A DNA stretch of 64,000 nt. Origin: Xiphydria camelus (Eukaryota > Arthropoda > Insecta > Hymenoptera > Xiphydriidae). A program made the position numbers and the translations under genes. The notes beneath the pieces are model-generated. The model was not told the origin of the DNA. It saw nothing but the letters and a program-made list of their open reading frames with translations, and made no database searches. The first letter of the stretch is position 1. The number at the start of each line of letters is the position of its first letter. Positions 1-11,925 of the stretch are shown here, piece by piece. The DNA lies in assembly GCA_963678675.1 (NCBI GenBank), contig OY783194.1, forward strand, positions 14,553,812 through 14,617,811. Direction: 5' to 3'.

Positions 1-652
1 TGGCAAAGAGCATTCCTGCCCCTAGCGAGCACTATTTCGATACCGGGAGTCCGTATGATTCCGACCCCTCCGTCCGATTGATCTAAATCAACCCCAGCAT
101 GAAGAACTCCACTCTACACACTCTACTGCGTGAACCTTGACGACTCAACTGATAGAAAAGAGCTTGGAGGAGGAAATTCTCGAAAAAGGATATTAGGTCT
201 TGTTACCTAAAGAATTTAACGACCCTTTCTAAACGATTACATTACATCATTCTACCGCCCTAGCAGTTATAGGCTGGCGTTGTTATATACATACATATGG
301 AAATAGTTAAACCACCTCTCTCCACACGAGATGTCATGCTAATCTACTTTTTACAATAAAATAAACAACATTTCAAGAGATCTAATAATATTATTTCGGA
401 TACCTGTCTCATTTATGTTATATATCTGTGGGTAGTTGAACCCACGAACTCTGGCTATTACCTCAATAGTTTAGGTATCCTTAACACGTTCGCTGCGTAT
501 CACACGGCTCCCGCGTGAGGTACCTGTGTCCCCTGGGCGGATCACGCGGCTCCCACGGCACGCCAACATAGTTTTACGCAAATTTCAAGATTTTAGTACG
601 GGGGTTAACTCATTGTCAGTGATCTTGATACGTAGGGAACGTGTTCGTTTTT
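1..652. other. Unassigned AT-rich sequence
   Basis: I see no convincing gene here. The only landmark is TTAA followed by CACGTTCGCTGCG at 481-497, which resembles the outer end of some piggyBac-type elements. No matching partner end was found. Short open frames in this stretch have no recognisable motifs. Confidence 0.4.
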
Positions 653-3310
653 CTATTCTATTACTATTTCTAATCGTCCGAATGACTTCATTCAGAAGGA
701 GAAGTTATCAGTTTTTTTATAATCTAAAATATGACAATATTTTTTTAAAATTGCTCGAATAGCGGTCAAACTACCTTAAAGGAAGCATTTTTTCCACATT
801 TTTCTAATAGTAACAAATATACAGAATCACTTGAAATCTAAAAACGGCGGCGCCGCGCTCATATAGCGAGTAACGGAGGGTTAACTCACTTTGAAATTAT
901 ATGCGATCTCTTTGTTTTAGATCAACTGTTCTTCTTTTTTCTAGGCAGTTTTTAATCATCCCATTGTTGATGTAATCAAAAATTAAATTAACATAAAAGA
1001 AATATGAGACAAAATATTGAATTTTGAGATGAAGAATAGAAAAATTGTTGAGTTGGATTAGAGTTACAAAAAAAAGCAATTATAATTTATTCTTTTCTTT
1101 TGTATAAAACTCAAAATAATACAATTAAAGTTATTAATTTGTTCATCAAAATGAAAATATGATTACAGTTTAATGCTCTATGCGTACAAAGTTTAAAATA
1201 ATATGAATATATTTGCAGTTAAAAGAGAATTGAATATAAAATTAGAAATAATGTGTAATTACAAATGCTTACTTTATACGCAGTTGTTTACTACAACTTG
1301 ATTCCTCCAAACTTTCGCCAGGTATGTACGTACTACAAGTACACACGCCAGACATGTTCTTCTATTGCACCGGGTGTTGGAAAAAGGTTGATTCATATCT
1401 CTTAATAGCATCAATCATAAAGAACTCGCCGAATATAACTAATCGCGTAATCGGCGAAGCGGTACATTTCGGCTAATGTGGGTCGTTAATACCTCGGTTT
1501 CGCATCTTTCCCGGAAAGAAGGTATCGGTATAATGTACTCACAAGCGTCAGATCGCATTCATCAAGAATAATCGTCGTGAAGTGTTCCGACAAAGGATGG
1601 TCGGAATTATGAATATCGATCCTTAGCAATTAGTATCACCGCAATATATATGTCGAACCCACTTAGCGTAATTGTCTATTTCATGAAATGGATATCCACT
1701 TCGCGAACTGTATCCAGATAGAGGAATAATATTTTATTCCTCTATCTGGATAAAATTCTGTCCAGTTCATGAAATGGAAATATTCTTTATCCATTTAATG
1801 AAATCATCTTACATTACAGCATCTAGACAAAAACCGTCCAGTTCCTGTTCTGTACAGATAGACCTTATTTGTCCACTTCAAGCAACATAACCTATAAAGT
1901 ATTTAGTATTTAACTGTGTCTACAGTATCATTAATCCGGATTTTATTCAACTCCATCATATCAAAGTTTATAGAATATTCATAGATATTGGATCAATGTA
2001 ATTTAATAACAATGCGTTCGTGGTCCATTTAAGATCTCGACGTAATAATCTCTAAACGTTTCTGAACTTACTCTTATGGATATTCTGTAAACTTTTAGTT
2101 ACCTATATTGTTATCTATTTGTTATAGCAGCGCTCGGCGGTGAATTTAATGCATGCCTAACAATTTGTAAAATTAGGTATTTAAATTTAATTGTTAACCT
2201 TTTCAAAGATAGAGGATTCGAATCTTCAACCAACACGGAGTTTAAACACTGCTGACATAATATAATATATGTGTTTCCGTTAAAACCCGTTTTCTGTTAA
2301 AACTAGTTTTAACTGAAAAGCTCTTCAGTCAAAACTAGTTTTTCCTAGTCAAAACTAGAATTGACACATATTTTCAGTTGATTCTAGTTTTGATTAAACA
2401 TATTGTCAGTAAATACTAGGTTAAAATTAAATACGTTTTCATGCCGTATGTCAGCTAATTCTAGTTTTATGTGGCTTCGCTCTCTCCGCCGATTCTAACC
2501 TAACCCAACTTAATCTAACAAATTAAAATATAAATAAATTAAACTCGGTAAGGTTCGATTATGTTTGGTTAGGTTATAATCGGCGGAGCGAGCGAAGCGA
2601 GCGAAGTCACCAGAAACGGTATGCATCAGTCTCGACTTCTCAACATATGTAAGTCGGACAATAAATTCAAAAACCTTACAGTTTTTGTACAATTTTTGTG
2701 TCCAGATGCTGTAATGCAAGATGATTTCATTAAATGGATAAATAATATTTCCATTTCATGAACTGGACAGAATTTTATCCAGATAGAGGAATAAAATATT
2801 ATTCCTCTATCTGGATACAGTTCGCAAAGTGGATATCCATTTCATGAAACGGACAATTACGCCAAGTGGGTGCGACATATATACCTCGTTAATCTAGGGT
2901 CAATCTCAATATATTGCGGGCGGTATATTTCGGCGAATCATGGCTGTAAATGCATTTACAGGCCCGCACATTTCCCGGAAAGGTTAATTGCCGGACGGGT
3001 CGAAATATCCGTCTCCTGCAAAAAAGAAGAACAGTTAATCTAAAACAAAGAGATCGCATATAATTTCAAAGTGAGTTAACCCTCTGTTACTCTCTGTATG
3101 AGCGCGGCGCCGCCGTTTTTAGATTTCAAGCGATTCTGTATATTTGTTACTATTAGAAAAATGTGGAAAAAAATGCTTCCTTTAAGCTAGTTTGACCGCT
3201 AGAGCACTATTCGAGCAATTAAATAAAAATATTGTCATATTTTAGATTATGAAAAAACTGATAACTTCTTATGAATGAAGTCATTCTGACGTTTAGAAAT
3301 AGAGATATTC
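653..3310. repeat. Nested long inverted repeats (foldback structure)
   Basis: Roughly 653-945 is the reverse complement of 3018-3310, apart from scattered differences. Inside it, 1664-1828 is the reverse complement of about 2712-2879. Each inner arm also carries its own hairpin around 'ATCCAGATAGAGGAATAA'. Segments at 1430-1570 and 2880-3010 resemble the MITE at 21078-21472, so a MITE family contributed to the core. An array of degenerate 'AACTAGTTTT' motifs lies at 2300-2470. No coding sequence is evident. I read this as several foldback or MITE insertions nested in each other, not one autonomous transposon. Confidence 0.7.
2471..2610. repeat. Hairpin with 'cggcggagcg' arms
   Basis: The left arm, with GGCTTCGCTC, CCGCCGATT and CTAACCTAAC, pairs with the right arm at about 2567-2610, which has GGTTAGGTT, AATCGGCGGAG and GCGAAG. 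The loop is AT-rich. It looks like a small MITE or foldback inside the larger inverted repeat. Confidence 0.55.
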
Positions 3311-3521
3311 GGTTTTTATTTCTCCATTGAAAACAATGAGAGGGACGTGCGTGCGTGCGCGCGGCGTAGTACGGCTCTGTGCGAGTAGACCTCCGACAAA
3401 CGCTCGAGATACAGTCGCACTTACATTCGTCTCCCGTTCAGTGCAAAAGTATGTGAAAGTAGCCGGTAAGTAGCGTATTCCGTTTACCACGGCAGCTCAG
3501 CGCTCGGCGAGTAACGGAGGG
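3080..3521. mobile_element. TTAA-flanked MITE, piggyBac-type ends
   Basis: The element begins CCCTCTGTTACTC just after TTAA (3076-3079) and ends GAGTAACGGAGGG just before TTTA (3522-3525). These ends are inverted repeats with one mismatch. A related copy in the opposite orientation ends at 880, before TTAA at 881-884. CCC...GGG ends next to TTAA are typical of piggyBac-superfamily non-autonomous elements. No transposase is encoded. Confidence 0.55.
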
Positions 3522-3525
3522 TTTA

Positions 3526-4303
3526 CCATTTGAATTCTGAGATTGGGCGTGCAGCGCCACTCGGTGTGGAGGTGTGGCGTGGCTAGTCAGCTGTTCTGCT
3601 CGTGAGTGTTGTTCAAGAAACTTTCAAAATTTATATAAAATAAAGGACACGTCCTAGAGAGTTATTTCCCGCAGTAATTTTGTAGAGAATTTCGCGCTCT
3701 ACAAGAAGGTAATTTTTGAAGTGAAACTTCTTTGCTGAGGGTACTAAAATCGCGCGCGCCGACACGAGAAACCGTAACGAAACCCACACACTCCAGCGCT
3801 TCCGATCGTGCCTCACTCATACAGCGCTCTCGACCCTGCCCCAATATTGGGATCTGACATGTCTCGATACGCCGTCTGGTGGCGAGAAGTGAAACTATTC
3901 CTAGCATACCGTTTAGTGGGTTAGCTAGTGACTGGCATTGGATTAATGTATGTATGTCGCGTATTCGCCCAAATGCTTCTCGCATTTGGGCCGTAGACCG
4001 GTGCGAGGGAAAAATTCGACACTCCTTGGGACCCTTTGAGTCATAAATTAGATCCGGGAAAGTTCCTCAATGCCACAGGGTCCCGTGTAAATGTACGTCG
4101 GCCGGGACATAGGAACCGAGCACTAGAGTTTCCTCGGGATTTACAACACTTAATCCTGCCTTCCGCATTTCCCTGGAAATTTCTTCGCGTTGCGTAGTTA
4201 GCACCCCCACCCCCGGTCGTAAGAAAAAACTGAAAAAATCATACAACAAGCTCCTAGTCGAAGAGCGTCCAGTACGTTCAAAAACCTCGGAGCGAACAGA
4301 GAA
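3526..4303. other. Unassigned; upstream region of the THAP gene
   Basis: No motif-bearing reading frame is visible. The stretch may include the promoter and 5' leader of the THAP-domain gene that follows, but I could not identify a TATA box or start site. Confidence 0.3.
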
Positions 4304-4790
4304 ATGGAAGGTGTAAGATTTTCGCCACATGGCAAATCCAACAGTAAAGTTTATTGTTACGTGAATGGCTGTAAGAGTAACTGGAAGAAAAATCCAGACG
4401 TTCGTTTTCACCGTTTACCACGTGCGGGCAAAGAATGTGTGTATAAGGAAAATTTTTTCGGAAATTTGGAAAAAGTTGATCGGTTAAAAGCGTGGAAAAA
4501 TGCCCTAAAAATGGTTCGTACTTCGAACAGTATGCGAGTATGTTCATTACATTTTAAAAAAACGGATTATATACTGCCAGGTATGTTAGAATATCATCAA
4601 CTTTTTACAGCGTTAAGCTGTATTTTTGCGGATATTTTATACGACAAAAAATGTCAGTTTCGAAATAATTTGTTACATAGCATTATCAATTTTATTGATT
4701 TGTTGTAGATGTAGAGAGCAAAATAAGACATCTCTAAAAAAAATGCTGTTCCCTCGTGCAATTTTTTTCTCCTTGGCCCGCTGTACAGGA
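4304..4790 (+). pseudogene. THAP-domain protein, two-exon fragment, frameshifted
   Basis: Exon 1 (4304-4580) starts at an ATG and encodes a THAP zinc-finger DNA-binding domain of about 90 residues. The visible landmarks are CYVNGC, FHRLP, the tryptophan in RLKAWKNAL, and CSLHF, which match the C2CH ligand pattern. The exon ends at a strong donor, CCAG/gtatgt. A consistent acceptor (tgttgtag) ends at 4708 and gives a 128-bp intron. Exon 2 starts in phase and encodes DVESKIRHL, then hits TAA at 4735. Moving one base on restores KKNAVPSCNF, a phrase usual just after THAP domains, so a single-base indel breaks the gene. THAP domains occur in host regulators and in P-element-like transposases; nothing here decides between them. 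Confidence 0.7.
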
Positions 4791-4899
4791 ACACACAACA
4801 CTTTTGATAGTCCCATCTTTAATTTCGCCTACAATGTTGTGCACATGTCCTCTGATGTCAGAGGTTTTAATACACATACTTATATAAATGGAAGACCGT

Positions 4900-5430
4900 T
4901 AGCAGAACCCAGTCTCTCCTGATCAACACCACATTTTAAAATATAGCCAGCGCGTAACACTCTTTCACCTTCGATAAAATTTCTTTGAGCAGGGTTTGTA
5001 CCTGCCCAAGAGCAAATCGCGTTCATAGTTAAAGCCATTCGTAAATGTCCGGGAACACTTAGAATGAGTGCGATGCTTGCGCAAGTGAGGAGCAGGAGAT
5101 ACGAACACGATAACGAATTTTTCACGACTGCCGGGAAACGGCTCGCAAGGAATGCCGTATGCTTCGGCACAAGGGCGGGTTTTTTCCATTTCACGATGTG
5201 AGAAGAAAGTTTCGAGAAAGTGGAAGAGTAAAAACGTGAAAAAGACTCCGAGGTTGCGCGCAGATACCTACGTCGACGTTCCGTGATGCGCCCGTCCAGG
5301 GACAGACATATACGCGTCTCGAAGGCTGAATTTATATTTATGGGAGGTCAAACCTGGACGATAACGGAGGGTAAAGGTTGCTCATGTCCTCCCGCGAGTC
5401 TAGTGAAAGTTGGAAAGGATTCACGGAGCC
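4900..5430. repeat. Diverged dispersed repeat shared with 18.3 kb and the PIF dimer
   Basis: The sequence around 5160-5190 (CTTCGGCACAAGGGCGGG, then TTTTTTCC) and 'CTCCCGCGAG' near 5388 recur in the same order at 18340-18570. A close relative lies at 47690-47770 and, inverted, at 48450-48530. In the latter it sits upstream of a MADF gene of a PIF/Harbinger element, so this is probably a remnant of such an element's end. No intact coding sequence is present. Confidence 0.45.
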
Positions 5431-6052
5431 CTGCGCGTGCCAAAACAATAAATAATGACTTCACTCCCATAAGACTCTGTGTCGGTAGTATACTCATTCC
5501 GGCCATATTGGATTTTTCGAACTAAGCTCCTCCCCCATGTCAGATCCCAATACCGCTCTCAACTCTGCCCCATTCCACCGCTCTCTACCGTACGTAGACT
5601 ATCGCCTTTGCCAGGCAAGCTATGTGCCGATTTTGCGAGGCTGAAGCGCCAGGCCGCCGTGCGACTATCACTCACGCGGCGAGGCTCACTATTATCGCAA
5701 CCGAAGTAAAACGCACTAATCTAGATATCATCTGTACATCGGTCGCAACAGCGAGGCAGGCGTTATGTTTTGGTGAATGGGGGTTACGAATGCGTTCGCA
5801 GTCGCACACATTTCCCTCAAAACTACCTCTCAGGGCCAAAACCACCAACTCTGATTAAATTGTTAATTCCCGATTAGCTTAATTTAATCATGCTCTTGCG
5901 TTCCACCAATTTTTAAACCATGATTAAAGTGAGATAATCACCGTTGAACTTAATCAGCCATTTTTGGCCGATTAGGAACCTAACCAGTGATTAACGTGGA
6001 TCAACATAACCTCAAAGTCGAAGTTTCACTGCTGTGCAATACTATATTGGAC

Positions 6053-7400
6053 ATGAATTTATTTTACGACGATATTTTATCATCATCTGATGATGAAAAT
6101 AGTATCGAAATTGATAGAAGGCCACATTTAATTAAGGAACGAATTAATTATTTCCAAACTTTGAATGATTTGGATTTCATTACGCGTTTTCGGTTATCGA
6201 AAGACAGTGTTGAAGCTTTGCTTCTGGAAATTGTACATAATTTGCAACACGCTACAGAAAGATAAATTACTTCTTAAAAATAATATATAATGTAGGAGGG
6301 GTAATATGTACAGAGCGCGAATAAACTAGGAACTAAGGTTTATTCGTGATCTGGAATACAAAATGGTAGCGTAAGCGTGTGGAAAGAGAAGATCCCAGGA
6401 GGGATCGAGCTCGGAGAAGCGTCGGAGGGGGCTGCCGGTCGGGCAGCTCGTAGGCGGTGCGGGTCGTCCTCAGGAACGGCTGCGTCGGTCCTGGCGTGCC
6501 GGAACTGCTCGAAGGCGGTGCGGGTCGTCCTCAGGAACGGCTGCGTCGGTCCTGGCGTGCCGGGGGCTGCTCGCGTCCCGGGAATCGTCGTCAGGCCGGA
6601 GGCGAAGGTAACTCGTCCGCGTAGAGGGTCGCCGGGTAGGCGAGGCGACGTGAGAACGTCGGCTGGAGCGGCGAGGACGCTAGGGTGTTCGTGGAGCGAA
6701 AACTGCCGCTAGCGAACCTCAAGCCGGGACGGCGTAGGGCCGTCAGAGATCTGCGCGCGAGAGGGTGTTCGCTGAGCGAAGACTTCCCTCTCGGTTGCTC
6801 GAGAGTCGATCGGTGAACCACGAGAGCTGCGATGTTCGCTGAGCGAAAACTGTCGCCGCTCGTGTGGAGGCCGTTCGACTACTAGGGTGTTCGCTGAGCG
6901 AAAACTTCCCTAGGGCGTTCGACTGAGACTTCCGAGGGATAGTGGTGTTCGCTGAGCTAAAACTTCCACTACCGTGACTCGAGATGGTCTGCCGGCGATG
7001 GCTCGCCGGCCGTCTAATGTACCCCGTTTGCGGACCTTGCCGAAAGCCCGCTGATGACCGATGACCGTTAGGTCCTCGGATGACGCGTCCTAACTACCTG
7101 CGCGTCCCTTATGACGCGCTCGGGGCTGTCTCCAACCCTTGAATCGTCGGCAGGCTAACGCATGCCGACTCGGCTGCGATCCACGCGTTACAATAATCTA
7201 TTTTAAAATATCGCAACATTATCATATTACGTTAAAAATCGCGTAGAATTTTCTGTATTTACTAAATAAAGGGAGTGCACATTTCAAAAACTACGCTATT
7301 GCACCCAGAGTACAACTCCTGCTTGCTCTCCGGTATTATGCAACTGGTTCCTTTTTAAATTCTGTTGGAGATTTCGGCAGCTCACTGAGCTCGGCTTGCG
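6053..7400 (+). pseudogene. PIF/Harbinger transposase N-terminal fragment
   Basis: From the ATG at 6053 the frame reads an acidic SSSDDE patch, RPHLIKERINYF and ITRFRLSKDSVEALL. This is the usual N-terminal arrangement of Harbinger (HARBI1-like) transposases. It stops at 6263-6265, where a donor would be expected. The reading resumes at about 7289 with NYAIAP, VQLLLALRYYATGSF and VGDFG, the next conserved block. The donor and acceptor dinucleotides look mutated, and the would-be intron now holds a solo LTR. The catalytic DDE domain is absent. There may be an additional in-frame extension upstream of 6053. Confidence 0.7.
6291..7192. mobile_element. Solo LTR (902 bp) with 4-bp duplication
   Basis: The segment begins TGTAGGAGGGG and ends GCGTTACA. 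ATAA flanks it on both sides (6287-6290 and 7193-7196). TG...CA ends with a short direct duplication are the hallmark of an LTR, and a 4-bp duplication is common for Ty3/gypsy-type elements. It is much more GC-rich than its surroundings. It holds a tandem duplication of about 62 bp at 6453-6565, and five copies of a motif close to GTGTTCGCTGAGCGAAAACT between 6680 and 6965. No internal retrotransposon sequence remains. Orientation was not determined. Confidence 0.75.
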
Positions 7401-7644
7401 GCGCGTCAGTTGATCACGTCAGGTTTTCCTCCTACTCCATTACAAGTTCCGTTGATGAACCAATCAGAATCACCGTTACAACAAAACCAAAACTTATTGC
7501 GAAGAGGGTATATGATTAGATAATCGGGGGTTAAAAATTCATGGTGGAACGAATTGTGCATTTAATCATGATTAGAACGCCGATTAAATATAATCGTGAT
7601 TAGGTAATCAAGCATTTAATCAGAGTTGGTGGAATCGGCCCTCA

Positions 7645-8443
7645 GTGTATCTAATTGTAAACCACGGCTACATCACGGAATTACTGTATCTCTTTGAATC
7701 CAATATAATCACCAGTAATATTGTGAGTGCAGTGTTAAATCATTTCAACTAACCGATACGGTTTAAATCCACCACTCCACGTTTTCGGTCACTATTCGTG
7801 TCACGCAGTAGTGCCTTCGGGATTTACGACCTCGAGGAGATCTACTCTTGATCGCACATGTTATAGTTATTAACTTGAAACTGAAGAAAAATGACGCAAA
7901 ATCAATCGCTGTTTAGACTTTGCAGAGGGGGTCTGGTTTGTGTTGCTCGAGAGGGTTTCTTCGGGCGATGAAAGCTATTGTTTGTATTATGAGGCGACGC
8001 AGTGTCGCACCTCCATTAAGAGGACTGTTTAGTCTCACCATAAATCTAGCGTTTAGGACCCTTTTTTGGACGTATCCGTAAGATGATATGAGAAGCCAGA
8101 CTAGAGGGCGCAGAGTTACTTGTGAGTTGTTTGTATTTCGTTTGTACATTTTCAGTTTTCCGAATTTTACCGTGTCGAATGGCCGGCTATACGGAGCTCG
8201 TGTAGTCTGCGATCGAAGTCGTGACCTTTCTCGAGAAACCACCATGCATTACTGTACATTCTTTCGCGCGAGCGCGCGCGCGCGCGTTTGTGTGTGTATT
8301 AATTTATAATTATTGTTGCAAAAAAAAACAGCAGAACGGTCAAAAGAGTACAGTGACAGGCAACGTGTAAAATAAACTTTCAATTTCGTTAATGTCAATG
8401 AACACTGAAAATTCTTTCGCGTGTGTGTTATATTAAAATTATT
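7645..8443. other. Unassigned; contains a CG/GT microsatellite
   Basis: No gene was recognised. A CG-repeat running into GT lies at about 8267-8300. The segment 8240-8370 is a diverged direct repeat of 8400-8500: both contain 'ttcgcg', TG-rich sequence, a 'GTGACAGGCA' motif and 'caaaagag'. Confidence 0.35.
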
Positions 8444-8624
8444 ATGGCAAAAACAGGAAAACAACGGGCAAAAGAGTTTCGTGACAGGCACACTACCTAA
8501 AACTGATGTAGAACGAAGTCGAAAATGGAGAGAGAGAATTAAATTAACACAATCAAATATTGCTATATCTGCTAATGCAGATCAACACCAGTCCCAAACC
8601 CTGGAGAATGTAACAGATTTTTAA
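8444..8624 (+). pseudogene. Fragment with Arg/Glu-rich RER motifs
   Basis: From the ATG at 8444 one frame gives MAKTGKQRAKEFRDRHT. After a one-base shift it continues as KTDVERSRKWRERIKLTQSN and ends at 8624. Repeated 'R-x-x-[EYW]-R-x-R' blocks at the N-terminus are seen in several insect transposon proteins, including Helitron-associated ones (compare 60082-60300). The fragment is too short to classify. The frameshift argues that it is not functional. Confidence 0.35.
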
Positions 8625-8725
8625 GTTCCTGGAGGATCCAATATATCGGTGAAAATACATCCAGTGAATATGATATTCCTTACACTACATTTTGTGCCCA
8701 TAAAAAAATTCATATTGAATTCAAC

Positions 8726-8952
8726 AAAAAACACAAAACGTGTGGCCGCCACACGCGGAAGAAATAAAACTTCGATATCAGTTTCTCTGAATTTGATTCC
8801 GGTGGTATTAGTTTCAATTAGATCTACAAAAAAGCAGTGTAAAAGACTTGTATAGAGCCAATTGAAACTAATACCATCGGAATCAAATTCAGAGAAACTA
8901 ATATCGAAGTTTCACTTCTTCCGCGTGTGGCGGCCACACGTTTTGTGTTTTT
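8726..8952. repeat. Long hairpin, ~95-bp arms
   Basis: The arm at 8726-8820 is nearly the perfect reverse complement of 8860-8952. Landmarks are ACGTGTGGCCGCCACACG in the outer part (itself a palindrome) and AAACTAATACC in the inner part. The loop is about 40 bases. It is probably a small foldback or MITE; a transcript through it would form a strong double-stranded hairpin. Confidence 0.75.
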
Positions 8953-8956
8953 GAAT

Positions 8957-11272
8957 ATATTATATATTCGATTATATATATTTGAATGTATATAAATTGA
9001 AGCGTGCTACGCCCAAGTCGGTAAGAGCGAAATCTCGCAACATTTTTGTTAAATAAACAACTCCGCGGTCACCTACAAAAATGTACCTCCTCGGAATATT
9101 GATCGCGAGATTTTTTCCTTTCGATTGGTCCATAAATCATCGACAGGGGATTAAAGTCCAGAAGAAAATCTAAAATGACTGGACTAACACCCGATAGTTG
9201 CGCTTATCGCCCCTTCCACGCCCACTCACCTCTATTCCTATCGATTCCCCATTCCCCGATCCTGCCTTAAATCCTCGTGACGTAACAACAGGTTTAGATT
9301 AAAATTCTTGAAATATTGAAAGAAAATTCGTTAAATTCGATTTTCCGTCACTATGTTCCGAAACGTCGCTACGAAACATCGAATATATGGTCAAGGCAAA
9401 ATGATAAATTACTAACGAATATGAAACGTGATGGCAGCACTGCATCAACAGTTACAGTCGTATTAATGTTGCATTAATGTCGGCAACCCTATCTCTAAAT
9501 ATTGCATTAACGACGATGCAACTGATGATGCAGTTGACCATGCTGCAGCTAACGACATTGATATTGACTGCTATTAATGATATCAATGCACGACCTATTT
9601 CAAAGGATCCCGCACCATTCTTATGGAAAAATGGCTCTCGGTGGATTTTTCTAATTTTTAATATTTTGTAGTCCATTAGGTCCTGATCAAAAGTTAACAC
9701 AGGCACAACCTCCGAGAATGGACAATTTTTGCAATAAACTATTTGAAGTTGCTAAACCCGCACTGGGAGCGAGAACTCTATGAGTGTTCGTATTATCAAA
9801 TCACGTCGAGTATAAAAGAGATAAAAAAATGAAATAAATCAAAAATATTTTTGAATGCATTCAGAATTAAGTTGAAAAGTTTTATCCATAGTAACCGCTT
9901 TTTCTCGAGTAATAATGTAATAGCTAGAGAGAAGGTAAAGACAGTATGAACGAACGAATACTTGCTCCCGCACGCATATATGTGTATATCTCAGCATTTT
10001 TCCGATCACTTTATTTTTGTAAGACTTCATCTCTGAAATTGCCTCTTATGTACGGGATGTTTGCTTTACGTAAGTCCCCTCGCCTCTGACAAACACTCGA
10101 TTCGCCGAGTTCGTAAGATATTTTCGATCGATTTAAATTTGTCGTCATATGAGTAGGCTTGGTTCATCGGGGTCCATTATAGTTACTCTCTATGCGACAA
10201 TCTTCCGGATAAGAATCTCACCAGTTATTCTAATTAGATGATAAATATACTACTCAAAATAATTAAAGGAATGCTCCATTTAAAAAAATAGAGTAAATTT
10301 CAAATAACTGTAACTATGTAGAAAATTATCATATTGTGATTGCCTAACAAATTTTGAAGATTTAATATTTTCCTTTCAAAACCTTTTTGCTGACTTAAAA
10401 AATATTAATTACTATTAAAGCTACATGATTATAAATCTGCAGTCACCGAATTGTCAAATTTTCTGTCAATTTAACTAAATTTGAATCTGATCGTAAGTGA
10501 AATAAAGAAAAGTATTGTTTGTGCCTTATAATAGTCTGTAAAGGAAAATTAAAAGAAATTAAACGTTAGTTCAAATCTATATATGTAAATAAAAATGTAA
10601 TGTTCGTAAATACACGGAATAAGATCTTCGAAAGTTCTTTACCGATTGCTTTGAAATTTTGACACAAGGTTGCAGTCGAATACGAGCGTGTTTTCATATA
10701 GGTACTTATAATTTATATACCTATTCTCTCTCTCTTAAGGAGTTTGGGGTGTAAAGTCAAAATGATGGGAAAAATCTGAAAAAATTATCAAATAATTATG
10801 GAATTATTCTAATGACTGTAATTTTTTCAGATTTTTCATGTGTAATGTTTTCGAGAAAAAAAAAATTTTATTTCTTTTCTAACGTCATCTGAACTTCATG
10901 CTACATAAAATACTTTACCAATGCTAAAGTTATTCAACATTTATTTAAAATATACTAAAATGTATTATTTCATCAAATTTTGATTAATTATTGTTAAAAT
11001 AATGACAGTACTTACAGTTCTGCAATGCAGTCGAGGAAAAAAATTCGATATTTTGAAAAGAAATGATGGTAAATTTCTGAAAAAATTAAACGTTATAGAA
11101 TAATTAATCAACTTTAATTTGGTATTATTTTTAAACTCTTCCTGTGTTTCGTTGTCGAGAAATTAAATAAAGTAATAGGGAAAACGTCATTTGTAGAGAA
11201 AACGGATTTGTTTAGAAATGTGGCAATGTTGTAAACGCTAGATTTGCCTTTCCAACGTTTGGTTCTCTTATA
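8957..11272. other. Unassigned AT-rich DNA
   Basis: I see no supportable gene. A segment at 10621-10700 recurs at 44609-44690 (landmarks CTTCGAAAGTTCTT and GTCGAATACGAGCGTGTTTT), so it is a dispersed repeat. Short open frames at 9452-9706 and 9839-10030 have no recognisable domains and are likely chance. Confidence 0.4.
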
Positions 11273-11519
11273 GGGCCGGTTTTACCAACACGGTATAAAC
11301 GCCGTATAGCGCTATACTGATAATAACCAGTACGCAAGCGTTTTACCACGATGGTGTAAGTCTGGAATAGGATAAACTTTGGAATAAATGCAGGGATAGC
11401 TTATCCAGCAGTTTCAGCGCTGGATAAGCTAGCTATCCTCGGTATAACCTAACTTTTTGTTTGCGTCTTTATTCTTCCGTGACAGAATCATAATAATTGT
11501 TATTAGTTGTGAAATAGAG

Positions 11520-11880
11520 TTGATTGATGTGCCAGTTTTCGAATCATCATCTGATGATGAAATTGACGTCTTACAAAGAATGAAAAATCTTAGGAAAATA
11601 CGTGCCCGGTAAGTAAATAAAGGATACCTATACCTACTAATTTATAACCAATATCTAATACAAAACTATTCCAGAGTGACTATTTCGAAGAATACAATGG
11701 TTGTAGAATTCTTCACTTGATTTCGTTTGGAAAAACAAACCTGTCAGAGATTATTGGAACAAATACGACATCGCATTGCTACGAGGTCGCAAAGAAATGC
11801 AGCAATTCAGCCAGCAACGAAATTATTGCCAACTTTAAGATTTCTTGCTTCGGGATCAATGCTAATTACTGTAGGTAATC
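11520..11880 (+). pseudogene. PIF/Harbinger transposase exons 1-2, broken
   Basis: Exon 1 encodes PVFESSSDDEIDVLQRMKNL and ends at the donor CCCG/gtaagt (11608). A plausible acceptor ends at 11674. Exon 2 contains YFEEYN and EFFT, then TGA (11718-11720) where arginine is expected, followed by FRLEKQTCQRLLEQI and LLPTLRFLASGSM. These are the conserved N-terminal blocks of Harbinger transposases, with a frameshift between YFEEYN and EFFT. The DDE domain is missing; sequence after about 11885 is unrelated. Confidence 0.65.
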
Positions 11881-11925
11881 GTTTTTATCATAATGTTAAA
11901 ACTTTTAATTAGTTATTATTATATG

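Larger units (their letters stand above)
5833..7641 (+). mobile_element. PIF/Harbinger DNA transposon, defective
   Basis: The terminal inverted repeats read GGGCC then (A/G)A..CCACCAACTCTGATTAAAT, at 5833 and in reverse complement ending at 7641. Both ends are flanked by TCA (5830-5832 and 7642-7644). A 3-bp duplication is characteristic of PIF/Harbinger. The element is 1,809 bp including a later solo LTR (6291-7192), so about 0.9 kb of original element remains. It carries only the N-terminal part of the transposase and lacks the catalytic DDE region. It could not move without a helper. Confidence 0.85.

Noticed and set aside
3662..4411. Overlapping minus-strand open frames upstream of and across the THAP exon
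   Set aside because: No motifs; they run antisense to the recognisable THAP coding region.
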